Below are positions 7,492 to 16,691 of a stretch of 32,644 bases of DNA, piece after piece; position 1 is the stretch's first letter, and each line of letters starts with the position of its first letter. The notes beneath the pieces were generated by a model. The model did no database searches. It was not told the origin of the DNA and saw only the letters and a program-made list of their open reading frames with translations. Source of the DNA: Rhodobacteraceae bacterium UBA1943. Its GTDB lineage: Bacteria; Pseudomonadota; Alphaproteobacteria; Rhodobacterales; Rhodobacteraceae. The position numbers and the translations under genes are program-made. The DNA lies in NCBI GenBank assembly GCA_002336845.1, contig DDEX01000082.1, positions 2,902-35,545 of the forward strand, in the 5' to 3' direction.

Positions 7492-8460
7492 ATGACCTCT
7501 GGCCCGCTTCTGCGCCTTGCGCCCGTTCTGTTCCTGATCCTGTGGTCACTGGGTTTCCCGGTGGCAAAACTGGCGCTGCACCATGCGCCGCCGATCACGC
7601 TGCTGGCGCTGCGCTATGGGCTGGTGCTGGCGGTGCTGGTGCCGGTCGCCCTTGTGCTGCGCCCGCCCTTTCCGCGCGGGCTGCGCGCCATCGGGCATGT
7701 GGCCTTCGTGGGGTTCCTTATTCAGGTCGTCTATTTCGGCCTGTGCTATTTCGCCTTTCGGCTTGGCGTTTCTGCCGGGGGCGTGGCCATCATCGTTTGC
7801 CTTCAACCCGTGCTGGTCGCCCTTGCCGCGCCCCGGTTCGTGGGCGAGACGGTAGGCCCCCGTGTCTGGCTGGGGCTGGCGCTTGGCCTGTTGGGGGCGG
7901 CGCTGGTGATCTTTGGCCGCTCTGCCATCGCGGCGGAAGATGCGACGGGCGTGGTTTTGGCCTTCATCGCGCTGTTCGGGATGACGGGCGGCACGCTGTG
8001 GGAAAAGCGGTTCGGCACCAATCATCACCCGGTTGCCGCCAACCTGATCCAGTATGCCGTGGGTGCTGCCTGCACCCTGCCCGTGGCCCTGCTGACCGAG
8101 GATGTCACGGCCATCAACTGGACTGGCGAGTTCGCCCTGACCCTGGCCTATCTGGTACTTGGCAACTCGATCCTTGCCATGTCGCTCTTGCTGGCGATGA
8201 TCCGCGCGGGAGAGGTCGCCCGCGTCTCGGCGCTGTTCTATCTTGTACCCGCGCTGTCGGCCCTTTGCGCCTGGCCTTTGCTGGGCGAGGCGATGCCACC
8301 CCTGGCCTGGGCTGGCATGGCGGTGGCTGGCCTTGGGGTTGCCATGGCCAGCAAGCGGGCGGTTCAGACCAGCCCCGGCGGCACGCCAAGCCCCAGCTTG
8401 CCCACCAACGCCGAAAGCGGTGCCGCTGCCACCGACCAATCCGCAACCCGCGACGCATAA
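7492..8460 (+). CDS. EamA/DMT-superfamily transporter
   Basis: A 322-residue inner-membrane protein with about ten hydrophobic segments arranged as two EamA repeats (roughly residues 5-135 and 150-285). The first repeat opens with FLILWSLGFPVAKLAL and the family-typical PPITLLALRY; the second contains the conserved GGTLWEKRF turn. Such proteins export amino acids or small metabolites, but the substrate cannot be read from sequence. AAGGG lies 7 bases before the ATG. Oddity: the last ~35 codons (a Ser/Pro/Ala-rich tail after MASKRAV) are the antisense of the hisG 3' end, so the two genes overlap tail to tail by 97 bp. Confidence 0.88.
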   Translation: MTSGPLLRLAPVLFLILWSLGFPVAKLALHHAPPITLLALRYGLVLAVLVPVALVLRPPFPRGLRAIGHVAFVGFLIQVVYFGLCYFAFRLGVSAGGVAIIVCLQPVLVALAAPRFVGETVGPRVWLGLALGLLGAALVIFGRSAIAAEDATGVVLAFIALFGMTGGTLWEKRFGTNHHPVAANLIQYAVGAACTLPVALLTEDVTAINWTGEFALTLAYLVLGNSILAMSLLLAMIRAGEVARVSALFYLVPALSALCAWPLLGEAMPPLAWAGMAVAGLGVAMASKRAVQTSPGGTPSPSLPTNAESGAAATDQSATRDA

Positions 8461-9071
8461 AGCGTGGCCTGACTTTGGTGGATCGGCCCGTCGGCCAGCA
8501 CCTTGAGGTGGTTCGCCCGCAGGGTTTCGCCCGTTGAGGTGATGTCGGCAATCGCCTCGGCGGTCAGGTTGCGAATGGTGCCTTCCGTGGCGCCCTGACT
8601 GTCCACCAATTGATAGTCGGCCACGCCCTGCTCGGTCAGGTATTCACGGACAAGCCGGTGATATTTCGTGGCGATGCGCAGGCGAAAGCCATGCGCCGCC
8701 CGGAACGCCGCCGCCGCCGCATCCAGATCGTCAATCGAATCCACATCGATCCAGCAGGCCGGAACCGCGATGATCAGATCGGCATGGCCAAAGCCAAGGG
8801 GGGCAAGTTCGGCCACCTGCCCTTCCCAATCGGCCAGCTTGTCGCGCACAAGGTCGCTGCCGGTCACACCCAGATGGATGCGCCCCGCCGCCAGTTCGCG
8901 CGGAATTTCCCCCGCCGACAGCAGCACCAGTTCGACGCCAGGAACCCCCTGAACCTCGCCGGAATATTCCCGCTCGCTGCCCGTCTTGCGCATGGTCACG
9001 CCCCGCGCCTCGAACCAGTCAAAGGTTTTTTCCATCAGCCGCCCCTTGGACGGCACGCCGATTTTCAGCAT
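8364..9071 (-). CDS. hisG: ATP phosphoribosyltransferase catalytic subunit, short form
   Basis: HisG joins ATP and PRPP, the first step of histidine synthesis. At 235 residues it is the short form, which lacks the C-terminal regulatory domain and works only in a hetero-octamer with HisZ, encoded just upstream. Visible family motifs are IGVPSKGRLME at the start, AAGRIHLGVTGSDLV, IATKYHRLVREYL and the PRPP-binding VDSQGATEGTIRNL. The ATG overlaps the hisZ stop by 7 bp, indicating translational coupling. The 3' end overlaps the convergent exporter gene. Confidence 0.95.
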   Translation of the reverse strand: MLKIGVPSKGRLMEKTFDWFEARGVTMRKTGSEREYSGEVQGVPGVELVLLSAGEIPRELAAGRIHLGVTGSDLVRDKLADWEGQVAELAPLGFGHADLIIAVPACWIDVDSIDDLDAAAAAFRAAHGFRLRIATKYHRLVREYLTEQGVADYQLVDSQGATEGTIRNLTAEAIADITSTGETLRANHLKVLADGPIHQSQATLYASRVADWSVAAAPLSALVGKLGLGVPPGLV

Positions 9072-10168
9072 GACGCGGCCCCCCGCAGATCGGCCACCAT
9101 ATGGGGCCGGATGATCCCGCCCACCGCAGGAATTGACCGCCCCGCGCCCAGCCGCGCCGTCAGCGCGTCATAGCGCCCGCCCGATGCGACCGAGGGCTGA
9201 CCCTGCGGGCCAAGGAAGACAAAGGTAAAGCCGTCGTAATATTCCATGCTGGTGCGGCCAAGGCTGGCCTCGAACGGCAGGGTTTCCACCGAAATGCCGC
9301 GGGCGGCCAGCGCCTCCAGCCGCGCGGCGAAACGGTCCACCGCCGGGGCGATGGCGGGCAGCAGGGGCGTGATGCCGCGCAGGTGATCAAGTGCGGCCTT
9401 GGCGGGCGCTTGCAGGCCCAGAAGGTCATAGAGCAGAGCGGCCTCTGGCGCTGCAATGGGCTTGACCGCCGCATCCTCCAGCAAGGCCGCCGCACGTTCG
9501 GCAATATCCTGCTCTGACCGCAGGCCGATCAACGGCCCAGCCTGCGCGATCAGCGCATCGGGCGTGCCTTGGGCCAGCTTTTCCAACAGTTGCGCCCGCG
9601 CCGCCGGAACCGGCGCGCGACCGGCATAACGGTCGAGCAGAGCGCGGAACCTTTTGGGCCGCCAGATGTGACGCAAGAGCGCGGCCTTGCGCCGCTCGGT
9701 CGTGTCCAGGCCGCGCACAGCGGCCATAAGGATGCCGATATCACCCGTCACCGGGCGCAAAGGCAGGCCCGCCAGCAGGCTGGAAAACAGCGCGAACACC
9801 TCGGCATCGGCCCGCGCCGGGTTCGACCCGTCGAAGATTTCGAACCCGACTTGCAGGTATTCCCGCGCCCGGCCCCCCAGATGGTCCTGCTTGCGGAACA
9901 CCTCGCCCATATAGGCATAGCGCGCAGGTTCCTCGGCCTTGGCGGCCATATGCGCCTGCACCACCGGCACGGTGAAGTCGGGGCGCAGCATCATCTCGCC
10001 ATCCAGCGGGTCGGCGGTCACATAGGCGCGCGCGCGGATGTCTTCGCCGTAAAGATCCAGCAAGGTGCCCGCCGGTTGCAGGATATCCGTCTCGACCGGC
10101 TGCGCCCCGGCGGCGGCAAAGGCGGCGAACAGCCGCGCGGCCTCGGCGCGGATGGCGGGGCTGGTCAT
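9065..10168 (-). CDS. hisZ: ATP phosphoribosyltransferase regulatory subunit
   Basis: HisZ is a histidyl-tRNA-synthetase paralogue without aminoacylation activity. It activates short HisG and makes it sensitive to histidine. The 367 residues show the class II synthetase-like core: MMLRPDFTVPVVQAH (a degenerate motif 2 region), ARYAYMGEVFRKQ, REYLQVGFEIF, and near the end ASGGRYDALTARLGAGRSIPAVGGI. There is no anticodon-binding domain, as expected for HisZ. Its start overlaps the hisS stop by 4 bp (ATGA) and its stop overlaps the hisG start, so hisS-hisZ-hisG form one coupled operon. Confidence 0.94.
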   Translation of the reverse strand: MTSPAIRAEAARLFAAFAAAGAQPVETDILQPAGTLLDLYGEDIRARAYVTADPLDGEMMLRPDFTVPVVQAHMAAKAEEPARYAYMGEVFRKQDHLGGRAREYLQVGFEIFDGSNPARADAEVFALFSSLLAGLPLRPVTGDIGILMAAVRGLDTTERRKAALLRHIWRPKRFRALLDRYAGRAPVPAARAQLLEKLAQGTPDALIAQAGPLIGLRSEQDIAERAAALLEDAAVKPIAAPEAALLYDLLGLQAPAKAALDHLRGITPLLPAIAPAVDRFAARLEALAARGISVETLPFEASLGRTSMEYYDGFTFVFLGPQGQPSVASGGRYDALTARLGAGRSIPAVGGIIRPHMVADLRGAASC

Positions 10169-11679
10169 TGGGCCAGCATCTTGCGAACAGCGGCCACCAG
10201 ATCGCCACGCGGCACCTCAACCTGCGCGGGGCGGTCTTTCCACTCCTCCAGCGTCGCATCTTTGGCGATCTGGGCGCCAAGGATCAGGTCTTTCAGGATG
10301 ACCGAGCCCTTATCCGCCTCGTTCCCGCCTTGGATGACGGCGACGGGGGATTGGCGTTTGTCGGCATATTTCAACTGGTTGCCAAAGTTCTTGGGGTTGC
10401 CCAGATAAACCTCGGCCCGGATGCCTGCGTTGCGCAGGTCGGCCACCATAGACATGTAATCGGCCATCCGGTCGCGGTCCATCACCGTCACCACCACCGG
10501 CCCCGCCGTATCGCCGGTGCTGCGCCCCTTGGCGCGCAGGGCGGCCAGCAGACGGTCAACGCCGATGGAAACGCCGGTCGCGGGCACATCCTGCCCGGTG
10601 AACCGCTTGACGAGGCCGTCATACCGCCCGCCCCCCGCGACCGAACCGAAGCTGCGCTTGCGGCCCTTTTCGTCGAGGATTTCGAAGGTCAGTTCGGCTT
10701 CGAAGACGGGGCCGGTGTAGTAGCCAAGGCCCCGGACGACGCCGGGGTCGATGACGATCCGGTCTGGGCCGTAGCCGCCTGCGTCGAGGATTTCGGCGAT
10801 GGCTTCGAGTTCAGCGACGCCTTCGCAACCCTCAACCGATGTGCCGACAAGTTCTCTGAGGCGCTTAACGACCCTACGATTTTGCTCAGACCTTTTAGCG
10901 AGTTGCGCTTCATAGGAACCAAGCGCGCGAAGATAGCTTTCAATCACCTCAACTTGCTCGAACGAAAGACCGGCCCCCTCTGTGAAATCCCCACTCTCGT
11001 CAGTCCTGCCTTTCATCAAAAGCGCAGCAACGCCGCCAAACCCCAGACGGTCTATCTTGTCGATGGCGCGCAGAACGATCCCGCGCTCGACTTCGAACTT
11101 AGTGGGATCGCTGGGGTCCAATATACCCGCGACCTCCATCACCCCGTTCAGAACCTTGCGGTTGTTGACCTTGACCACATAGTCGCCACGGGGAATGCCC
11201 ACCGTCTCCAAGGCATCCGACAGCATCGCGCAAATTTCGGCATCGGCGGCGACCGAGGCAGAACCAACCGTATCGGCATCGCATTGATAAAACTGCCGGA
11301 ATCGCCCCGGCCCCGGCTTTTCGTTGCGCCAGACCGGACCCATCGCGTAGCGGCGATAGGGCGAGGGCAGATCGTTGCGATACTGCGCCGCGACACGGGC
11401 AAGGGGCGCGGTCAGGTCATAGCGCAGCGCCAGCCAGTCCTTGTCCTCATCCTGCCAGGCGAAAACGCCTTCGTTCGGGCGGTCCACGTCGGGCAGGAAC
11501 TTGCCCAGCGCCTCGACCGTTTCGACGGCACTGGTTTCCAGGGGGTCAAAGCCATAGCGGTGGTAAACCTCGGCGATCTTGTCCAGCATCGCCTTGCGCT
11601 CGGTCACCTCGGCGCCGAAATAGTCGCGGAAGCCTTTCGGCGTTTCGGCCTTTGGCCTGCGGATTTTCGCGTCGGACAT
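10165..11679 (-). CDS. hisS: Histidyl-tRNA synthetase
   Basis: A class II aminoacyl-tRNA synthetase of 504 residues, the longer alphaproteobacterial type. Motif 2 is seen in RRYAMGPVWRNEKPGPGRFRQF and the QCDAD that follows. The histidine-binding HisA loop region is IDPGVVRGLGYYTGPVFEAE, motif 3 is ATGVSIGVDRLLAAL, and a C-terminal anticodon-binding domain follows. The start is set at ATG 11679 because AAGGGGG lies 7 bases upstream; a longer in-frame ATG at 11697 would place that site inside the gene. Oddity: roughly 10,640-11,130, covering the insertion between motif 2 and the HisA loop, is less GC-rich and uses different codons from the ends of the gene. It is the first gene of the hisS-hisZ-hisG operon. 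Confidence 0.95.
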   Translation of the reverse strand: MSDAKIRRPKAETPKGFRDYFGAEVTERKAMLDKIAEVYHRYGFDPLETSAVETVEALGKFLPDVDRPNEGVFAWQDEDKDWLALRYDLTAPLARVAAQYRNDLPSPYRRYAMGPVWRNEKPGPGRFRQFYQCDADTVGSASVAADAEICAMLSDALETVGIPRGDYVVKVNNRKVLNGVMEVAGILDPSDPTKFEVERGIVLRAIDKIDRLGFGGVAALLMKGRTDESGDFTEGAGLSFEQVEVIESYLRALGSYEAQLAKRSEQNRRVVKRLRELVGTSVEGCEGVAELEAIAEILDAGGYGPDRIVIDPGVVRGLGYYTGPVFEAELTFEILDEKGRKRSFGSVAGGGRYDGLVKRFTGQDVPATGVSIGVDRLLAALRAKGRSTGDTAGPVVVTVMDRDRMADYMSMVADLRNAGIRAEVYLGNPKNFGNQLKYADKRQSPVAVIQGGNEADKGSVILKDLILGAQIAKDATLEEWKDRPAQVEVPRGDLVAAVRKMLAQ

Positions 11680-11751
11680 GGGACGGCCCCCTTGCATCGG
11701 TCGGGGAACCCCTTATCGGATGGGGCATTAGGCGGCAAGGGTAGCGAAAGC

Positions 11752-11952
11752 ATGGACCGGCACGAAGCACTGGAAGAACGCATGGCGCACCTGATCCGCG
11801 CGGTTGATGACCTGTCGGATGTGGTGGCCTGTCAGCAGACCGAGATCGACCGCCTGACCCGCCGCGTGCAGATGCTAATGGAGCGCGAGGCGGAACGAGA
11901 AGCGCAGGGGCTGGGAAGTGCGGAGGCCAATGTGCCGCCGCCGCATTGGTGA
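11752..11952 (+). CDS. slyX: SlyX family protein
   Basis: A 66-residue protein with the SlyX layout: a single coiled coil (EERMAHLIRAVDDLSDVV, then QTEIDRLTRRVQMLMER) and the typical proline-His-aromatic tail PPPHW. It is divergent from hisS (72-bp gap) and ends 4 bp before the convergent DUF2971-like gene. The cellular function of SlyX is not established; in Escherichia it lies beside slyD. The start ATG was chosen because the family begins directly with the coiled coil. Confidence 0.88.
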   Translation: MDRHEALEERMAHLIRAVDDLSDVVACQQTEIDRLTRRVQMLMEREAEREAQGLGSAEANVPPPHW

Positions 11953-11956
11953 ATCG

Positions 11957-12961
11957 CTAAAGTCGAGGGCGATACGGGATTGGCGCTATCCGCACCATAT
12001 TGCGTGCGTCTTCGTTAAATATGTCGCGCAACTGCTCGATATAGGCTTCCTGAACTTGCACCTGCTGTTCCATCGGCCCGATGAGAACGTATTTGAGGCA
12101 GCGTTTAAGGCTGAGATCCCCTAGTTTGAAGTCATTGTAGTTATCGAACTTGAGTGTAAGAACCTTCTGTGGTCGGCCAGCTACAACTTTGCGCACGAAA
12201 TCAAGACGTCCAGCCGCTTGAGGCGGAAGCACCGGGAAGCTTTCAATATGAAATAGGCGAAACTCTCGCTCCTCGATAAAATGTGGGCGCTTGGTCAAAC
12301 ACGCTGCAGCAGCCAAGTAGGATCGGACTACACTTTCTATCGCAAATGGGGACAGGTCTCGGATTTCAGTCGCGTACTCACCCAGTCGTTCGATCAATAT
12401 GTCCAATTCAGCGATCAGTTCCCAAGTGTCCTTATATCGGACAAGGCCTGAATAAACGGGGAGCGTCCCGCCTTCTTGTTCAACCGCCTGAGCGTCAAAT
12501 ACTACGGCCACTGGCAGGTCAGTTCCGTAGCCGCGCCACATGGAGAGCCTTCCACCCGGATGGCGCCTACTGCAGTTCAACGAAAGTGACATAGCATAGG
12601 TCGAGTTTGCGATGTGGCTGGCTGTCCCCTGATAGAACTCGGCAAACTTCTTGAAAAACTCCGGGCTAGCCGCTTCTATTTTTTTTCGTCTTTCAGCGCC
12701 CTCAGAGCCGTCAAAGGCACCATAGATTGCACTGAGAGCATGATGAATTTCAGACGCGTCGTTCATAAGGCGCGTGTTACGCAGCCAAAGTTTTCCGCCT
12801 GATAGAATCTCCATCCCCACTGAGGCCGACGTGTAGTAGGCAAGATCGCGCAGATGGCTTAACCGCTTCTTTTCAAATAGCTTTGGCGCCAACCGCGTAA
12901 GCAGCTCATTTGCTTTTTGCCATTCCGACACCCCCGCATGGTCGATGCCATCTTCGGCCAT
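11957..12961 (-). CDS. DUF2971-like protein, translationally coupled to dnaE
   Basis: A 334-residue protein. Segments fitting DUF2971 are LAYYTSASVGMEILSGGKLWLRNTRLMNDASEI (about 40-72), YAMSLSLNCSRRHPGGRLSMWRGYG (about 122-146) and HFIEEREFRLF (227-237). The biochemical function of this family is unknown, and it is patchily distributed as an accessory gene. ATG 12961 follows the dnaE stop after 2 bases, and the strong GGAGGAGG lies inside the last dnaE codons, so translation is coupled to dnaE. GC content and codon use are clearly lower and more mixed than in its neighbours (for example ATA, TTA-like and AGA-like choices and AT runs near 12,680), which suggests horizontal gain. Confidence 0.75.
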   Translation of the reverse strand: MAEDGIDHAGVSEWQKANELLTRLAPKLFEKKRLSHLRDLAYYTSASVGMEILSGGKLWLRNTRLMNDASEIHHALSAIYGAFDGSEGAERRKKIEAASPEFFKKFAEFYQGTASHIANSTYAMSLSLNCSRRHPGGRLSMWRGYGTDLPVAVVFDAQAVEQEGGTLPVYSGLVRYKDTWELIAELDILIERLGEYATEIRDLSPFAIESVVRSYLAAAACLTKRPHFIEEREFRLFHIESFPVLPPQAAGRLDFVRKVVAGRPQKVLTLKFDNYNDFKLGDLSLKRCLKYVLIGPMEQQVQVQEAYIEQLRDIFNEDARNMVRIAPIPYRPRL

Positions 12962-12963
12962 CC

Positions 12964-15900
12964 CTAAACCTCCTCCACCATCACCACCCCCTGCATCGCC
13001 TTGATGGCGCCCTTGATCTGGGGCGTCACCGGGTAGCTTTGCGGCAAGAGGAGGTCGATCTCTCGCCCGTCCTCTTCGGGAATGCACAGGGTGATCTGCG
13101 CCTTTACGCGGCCCTGCACGCTGGCCAGCAGCGCGGCGAGCGAGGGGATCGCCTCGGGCCGGTTCAGGTGGATGCGCAGGTCGGCCGCCCCGGCCTGGGC
13201 AATCGCGGCATCGGGCGAGGCGACCGAGTTCGCCAACAGCTTCACGCCCTCGCCATCGGGGTCGACGCGGACCGACAGGATGACATTGCGGCCCGGCTCC
13301 AGCAGGTCGCGCGCCACCTCCAGCACATCGGAAAACACCGTCACCTCATAAAGCCCGGTCGGGTCGGACAGGGCGACAAAGGCAAAGCGGTTGCCCTTGG
13401 CCGATTTGCGCTCTTGCCGGGCGCTGACGGCGCCTGCGATCTTGGCGACGAAGGGCTGGCCCTTTTGCAGCGCCTCTTGCGTGATCTGGGCCAGGGTCTT
13501 GACCCCATCGCGTTTCAGCGCGGGCATGTAATCATCCAGCGGGTGGCCCGAGAGGTAAAAGCCAACCGCCTGATGCTCATTGCCCAACCGCTCAACCGGC
13601 AGCCAGTCATTGCGGTTGACCATGCGCGGTTCGGGCAGGTCGGCCCCGGCCTCACCGAACAGGGAAACCTGAGACGAGGTTTTCGCCTCGTGAATCGCCG
13701 CCGAATAGGCCACCAGCCCATCCAGCCCCTCGAACACGCGGGCGCGGTTGGCATCCAGCACGTCAAAGGCGCCCGCCCGGGCCAGCATTTCCAGCGGGCG
13801 CTTGCCGACGCGTTTCAGATCTACCCGGCGGGCAAGGTCAAACAGGGTGGCAAAGGGTTTCTCACCGCGGGCCTCCACAATCAGCCGCATCGCATCGACG
13901 CCGACGTTTTTGAGCGCGCCCAAGGCGTAAACCACCTTGCCGTCCTTCACATCAAAGGTCGCAAGGCTGCGGTTGACGCAAGGGGGAACGGTTTCGATCC
14001 CCATCTTGTCCAGCTCTCGCTTATAGACCGCCAGCTTGTCGGTCAGGTGAATATCGCAATTCATCACCCCGGCCATGAATTCAACCGGGTGGTTCGCCTT
14101 CAGCCAGCCGGTCTGATAGCTGACCACGGCATAGGCGGCGGCGTGGGATTTGTTGAAGCCATAGTTGGCGAATTTCTCCAGCAGGTCAAAGACCTCGCCC
14201 GATTTCTTGGCGTCGATCCCGTGGGTCTTGGCGCAGCCTTCGACGAACTTGGGCCGTTCCTTGGCCATTTCCTCGGCGATCTTCTTGCCCATAGCGCGGC
14301 GCAAAAGGTCGGCCCCGCCAAGGGAATAGCCGCCCATGACCTGCGCGATCTGCATCACCTGTTCCTGATAAACAATGATGCCTTGGGTTTCCTTCAAGAT
14401 ATGGTCAATGGTCGGGTGGATCGATTCAAGGTCGCGCTGGCCGTTCTTCACCTCGCAATAGGTCGGAATGTTCTCCATCGGGCCGGGGCGATACAGGGCC
14501 ACCAGCGCCACGATATCCTCGATGCAAGTGGGCTTCATGCGCCGCAGCGCATCCATCATGCCGCTGGATTCCACCTGGAACACGGCCACCGTCTTGGCAG
14601 CGGAATAAAGGTCATAGGTCGCCTTGTCGTCCAGGGGTATATGGCCGATGTCGTTTTCCGCTCCGGCGGGCGGGGCATAAAGCTGCCGCCCGTCCTGCGC
14701 GATATGCAGCGGCCGCCCGCCTTTCAGGATCAGCCCAATCGCGTTCTGGATCACCGTCAACGTCTTCAGGCCCAGAAAGTCGAACTTCACCAGCCCCGCC
14801 GCCTCGACCCATTTCATGTTGAACTGGGTGGCGGGCATGTCGGACCGGGGGTCTTGATACAAAGGCACCAGCTCATCCAAAGGCCGGTCGCCGATCACCA
14901 CCCCGGCGGCGTGGGTACTGGCGTTGCGGTATAACCCCTCGATCTGCTCGGCATAGGTCAGCAACCGCCCGACCACCTCCTCCTTCGCGGCCTCGCGCAA
15001 GCGCGGTTCATCGGCCAAGGCCTTGGTGATGGATACCGGCTTCACCCCCTCGACCGGGATCATCTTGGACAGCTTGTCCACCTGCCCGTAAGACAGTTGC
15101 AACACGCGCCCCACGTCGCGCACCGCAGCCTTGGACAGCAGCGCACCAAAGGTGATGATCTGCGCCACCTTGTCACGACCGTATTTGCCCTGAACATAGC
15201 GGATCACCTCTTCCCGCCGGTCCATGCAAAAGTCGATGTCGAAGTCGGGCATTGAAACCCGCTCGGGGTTCAGGAAGCGTTCGAACAGCAGGGCATAGCG
15301 CAAGGGGTCAAGGTCGGTAATGGTCAGCACATAGGCGACCAGTGACCCAGCCCCCGAGCCGCGCCCCGGCCCAACCGGAATGCCCTGCGCCTTGCCCCAT
15401 TTGATGAAATCGGCCACGATCAGGAAATAGCCGGGAAAGCCCATCTTCTCGATGATGCCCAGTTCGAACCGCAGCCGCTCCTCATATTCCTCGCGGCTGG
15501 CCGCCAGCGGAATCACCGCCAACCGCCGCTCCAACCCCTCCCAGGCCTGACGGCGCAGCTCTTCCACCTCGTCATCGGCGAACTTCGGCAGAATGGGCTT
15601 GCGCTTGTATGCCATGAAGGCGCAGCGGCGGGCGATTTCGACGGTGTTCTCCAGCGCCTCGGGCAGGTCGGCGAACAGCGCACACATTTCGGCTTCGGAT
15701 TTGAAATAGTGCTGCGGCGTCAGGCGGCGGCGGGGCTGCTGCTGATCGACATAGGCGCCCTCGGCAATGCAGATCAGCGCGTCATGCGCCTCATACATCG
15801 CGGGTTTGGGGAAATAGACGTCATTGGTCGCCACCAGCGGCAGGCCCATTTCGTAAGCCGTCTCGACGTGCCATTGCTCCGAGGCGGTCTCGGCCTCGGT

Positions 15901-16455
15901 CAATTTGCCGCCCTCGCCCGGATGGCGCTGCAATTCCACATAAAGCCGGTCGGGAAAAATGGCGGCCAGCGCCTGCATCAGCGCCCGCGCCCGTGTTGCC
16001 TGCGCCGTCATCAATAGCCGCCCGAACGGCCCGTCAGGGCCCCCGGTCAGGCAGATAACCCCCTCGGAATGCGCTGCAAGCTGATCCAGCCGCACCTGCG
16101 GCAACTGCCCGCCCGCATCGATATAAAGGCAGGAGTTCAGCTTCATCAGGTTCATATAGCCCGCCTCGGACTGCGCCAGCAGTACGATGGGCGCCGGAAG
16201 GCGCGGCTTTTCGCCGGGCTGACCGGGGTCATAGGTCAGGCTGATCTGGCAGCCGATGATCGGCTGCACACCGGCATCCTTGGCGTGGCTGGAGAATTCC
16301 AGCGCGCAGAACATGTTGTTGGTGTCGGTCACCGCAATGGCGGGCATTTCTGCCGCCGCCGCCAGCTTGACCAGTTTCTTGACCGGCACCGCCCCTTCCA
16401 GCAGCGAATGCTCGGTATGGGTGCGCAGGTGGATGAATCGGACGGGATTTGCCAT
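12964..16455 (-). CDS. dnaE: DNA polymerase III subunit alpha
   Basis: Replicative polymerase, 1163 residues, of the DnaE1 type. Domains in order: an N-terminal PHP domain (FIHLRTHTEHSLLEG at 8-21), a palm domain with GPGRGSGAGS (363-371 region) and the catalytic PDFDIDF (403-409, Asp 404 and Asp 406), the third Asp in LVKFDFLGLKTL (about 560), YRPGPMENIP, fingers, the helix-hairpin-helix region (FNKSHAAAYAVVSYQTGWLKA) and the C-terminal OB fold (FVAKIAGAVSARQERKSAKG). The QVSLFG peptide near residue 950 is a good candidate for the internal beta-clamp-binding motif. The gene is intact and divergent from xdhA across 236 bp. The DUF2971-like gene follows immediately. Confidence 0.97.
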   Translation of the reverse strand: MANPVRFIHLRTHTEHSLLEGAVPVKKLVKLAAAAEMPAIAVTDTNNMFCALEFSSHAKDAGVQPIIGCQISLTYDPGQPGEKPRLPAPIVLLAQSEAGYMNLMKLNSCLYIDAGGQLPQVRLDQLAAHSEGVICLTGGPDGPFGRLLMTAQATRARALMQALAAIFPDRLYVELQRHPGEGGKLTEAETASEQWHVETAYEMGLPLVATNDVYFPKPAMYEAHDALICIAEGAYVDQQQPRRRLTPQHYFKSEAEMCALFADLPEALENTVEIARRCAFMAYKRKPILPKFADDEVEELRRQAWEGLERRLAVIPLAASREEYEERLRFELGIIEKMGFPGYFLIVADFIKWGKAQGIPVGPGRGSGAGSLVAYVLTITDLDPLRYALLFERFLNPERVSMPDFDIDFCMDRREEVIRYVQGKYGRDKVAQIITFGALLSKAAVRDVGRVLQLSYGQVDKLSKMIPVEGVKPVSITKALADEPRLREAAKEEVVGRLLTYAEQIEGLYRNASTHAAGVVIGDRPLDELVPLYQDPRSDMPATQFNMKWVEAAGLVKFDFLGLKTLTVIQNAIGLILKGGRPLHIAQDGRQLYAPPAGAENDIGHIPLDDKATYDLYSAAKTVAVFQVESSGMMDALRRMKPTCIEDIVALVALYRPGPMENIPTYCEVKNGQRDLESIHPTIDHILKETQGIIVYQEQVMQIAQVMGGYSLGGADLLRRAMGKKIAEEMAKERPKFVEGCAKTHGIDAKKSGEVFDLLEKFANYGFNKSHAAAYAVVSYQTGWLKANHPVEFMAGVMNCDIHLTDKLAVYKRELDKMGIETVPPCVNRSLATFDVKDGKVVYALGALKNVGVDAMRLIVEARGEKPFATLFDLARRVDLKRVGKRPLEMLARAGAFDVLDANRARVFEGLDGLVAYSAAIHEAKTSSQVSLFGEAGADLPEPRMVNRNDWLPVERLGNEHQAVGFYLSGHPLDDYMPALKRDGVKTLAQITQEALQKGQPFVAKIAGAVSARQERKSAKGNRFAFVALSDPTGLYEVTVFSDVLEVARDLLEPGRNVILSVRVDPDGEGVKLLANSVASPDAAIAQAGAADLRIHLNRPEAIPSLAALLASVQGRVKAQITLCIPEEDGREIDLLLPQSYPVTPQIKGAIKAMQGVVMVEEV

Positions 16456-16691
16456 GGAGTGAACCTAACCACGCCAGCCCCCGCCGCCAAGCCCGCGTCA
16501 TTCTCTGCCAAAGCCAAAAGCTGCTTTCGGCTGGCCGTGAAAACTGCCCCTTGCCAGATTACCGGGCAATCGCTTCACTATCCCTGCCAGCGGGCATGAA
16601 AATGCGCGTTGGGGGCCGCGCGCCCGCTTTACGCCGCATCGGGTGGCCGCGCATCATCGCCCTGAACGAAAAGACCGCGGCAGGACAGAAC

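Noticed and set aside
10168..11952. 594-codon open frame on the plus strand opposite hisS
   Set aside because: Antisense shadow of hisS in a GC-rich genome. Only its last 66 codons, in the slyX part, are real.
12910..14934. 674-codon open frame on the plus strand opposite dnaE
   Set aside because: It is the antisense shadow of a complete, well-conserved dnaE. Its composition is His/Gln/Arg-rich and it matches no protein pattern.
16449..16691. N-terminal extension of xdhA by 81 codons
   Set aside because: The extension is Arg/Pro-rich without family similarity. The 2Fe-2S domain starts right at ATG 16692, which has its own Shine-Dalgarno sequence.
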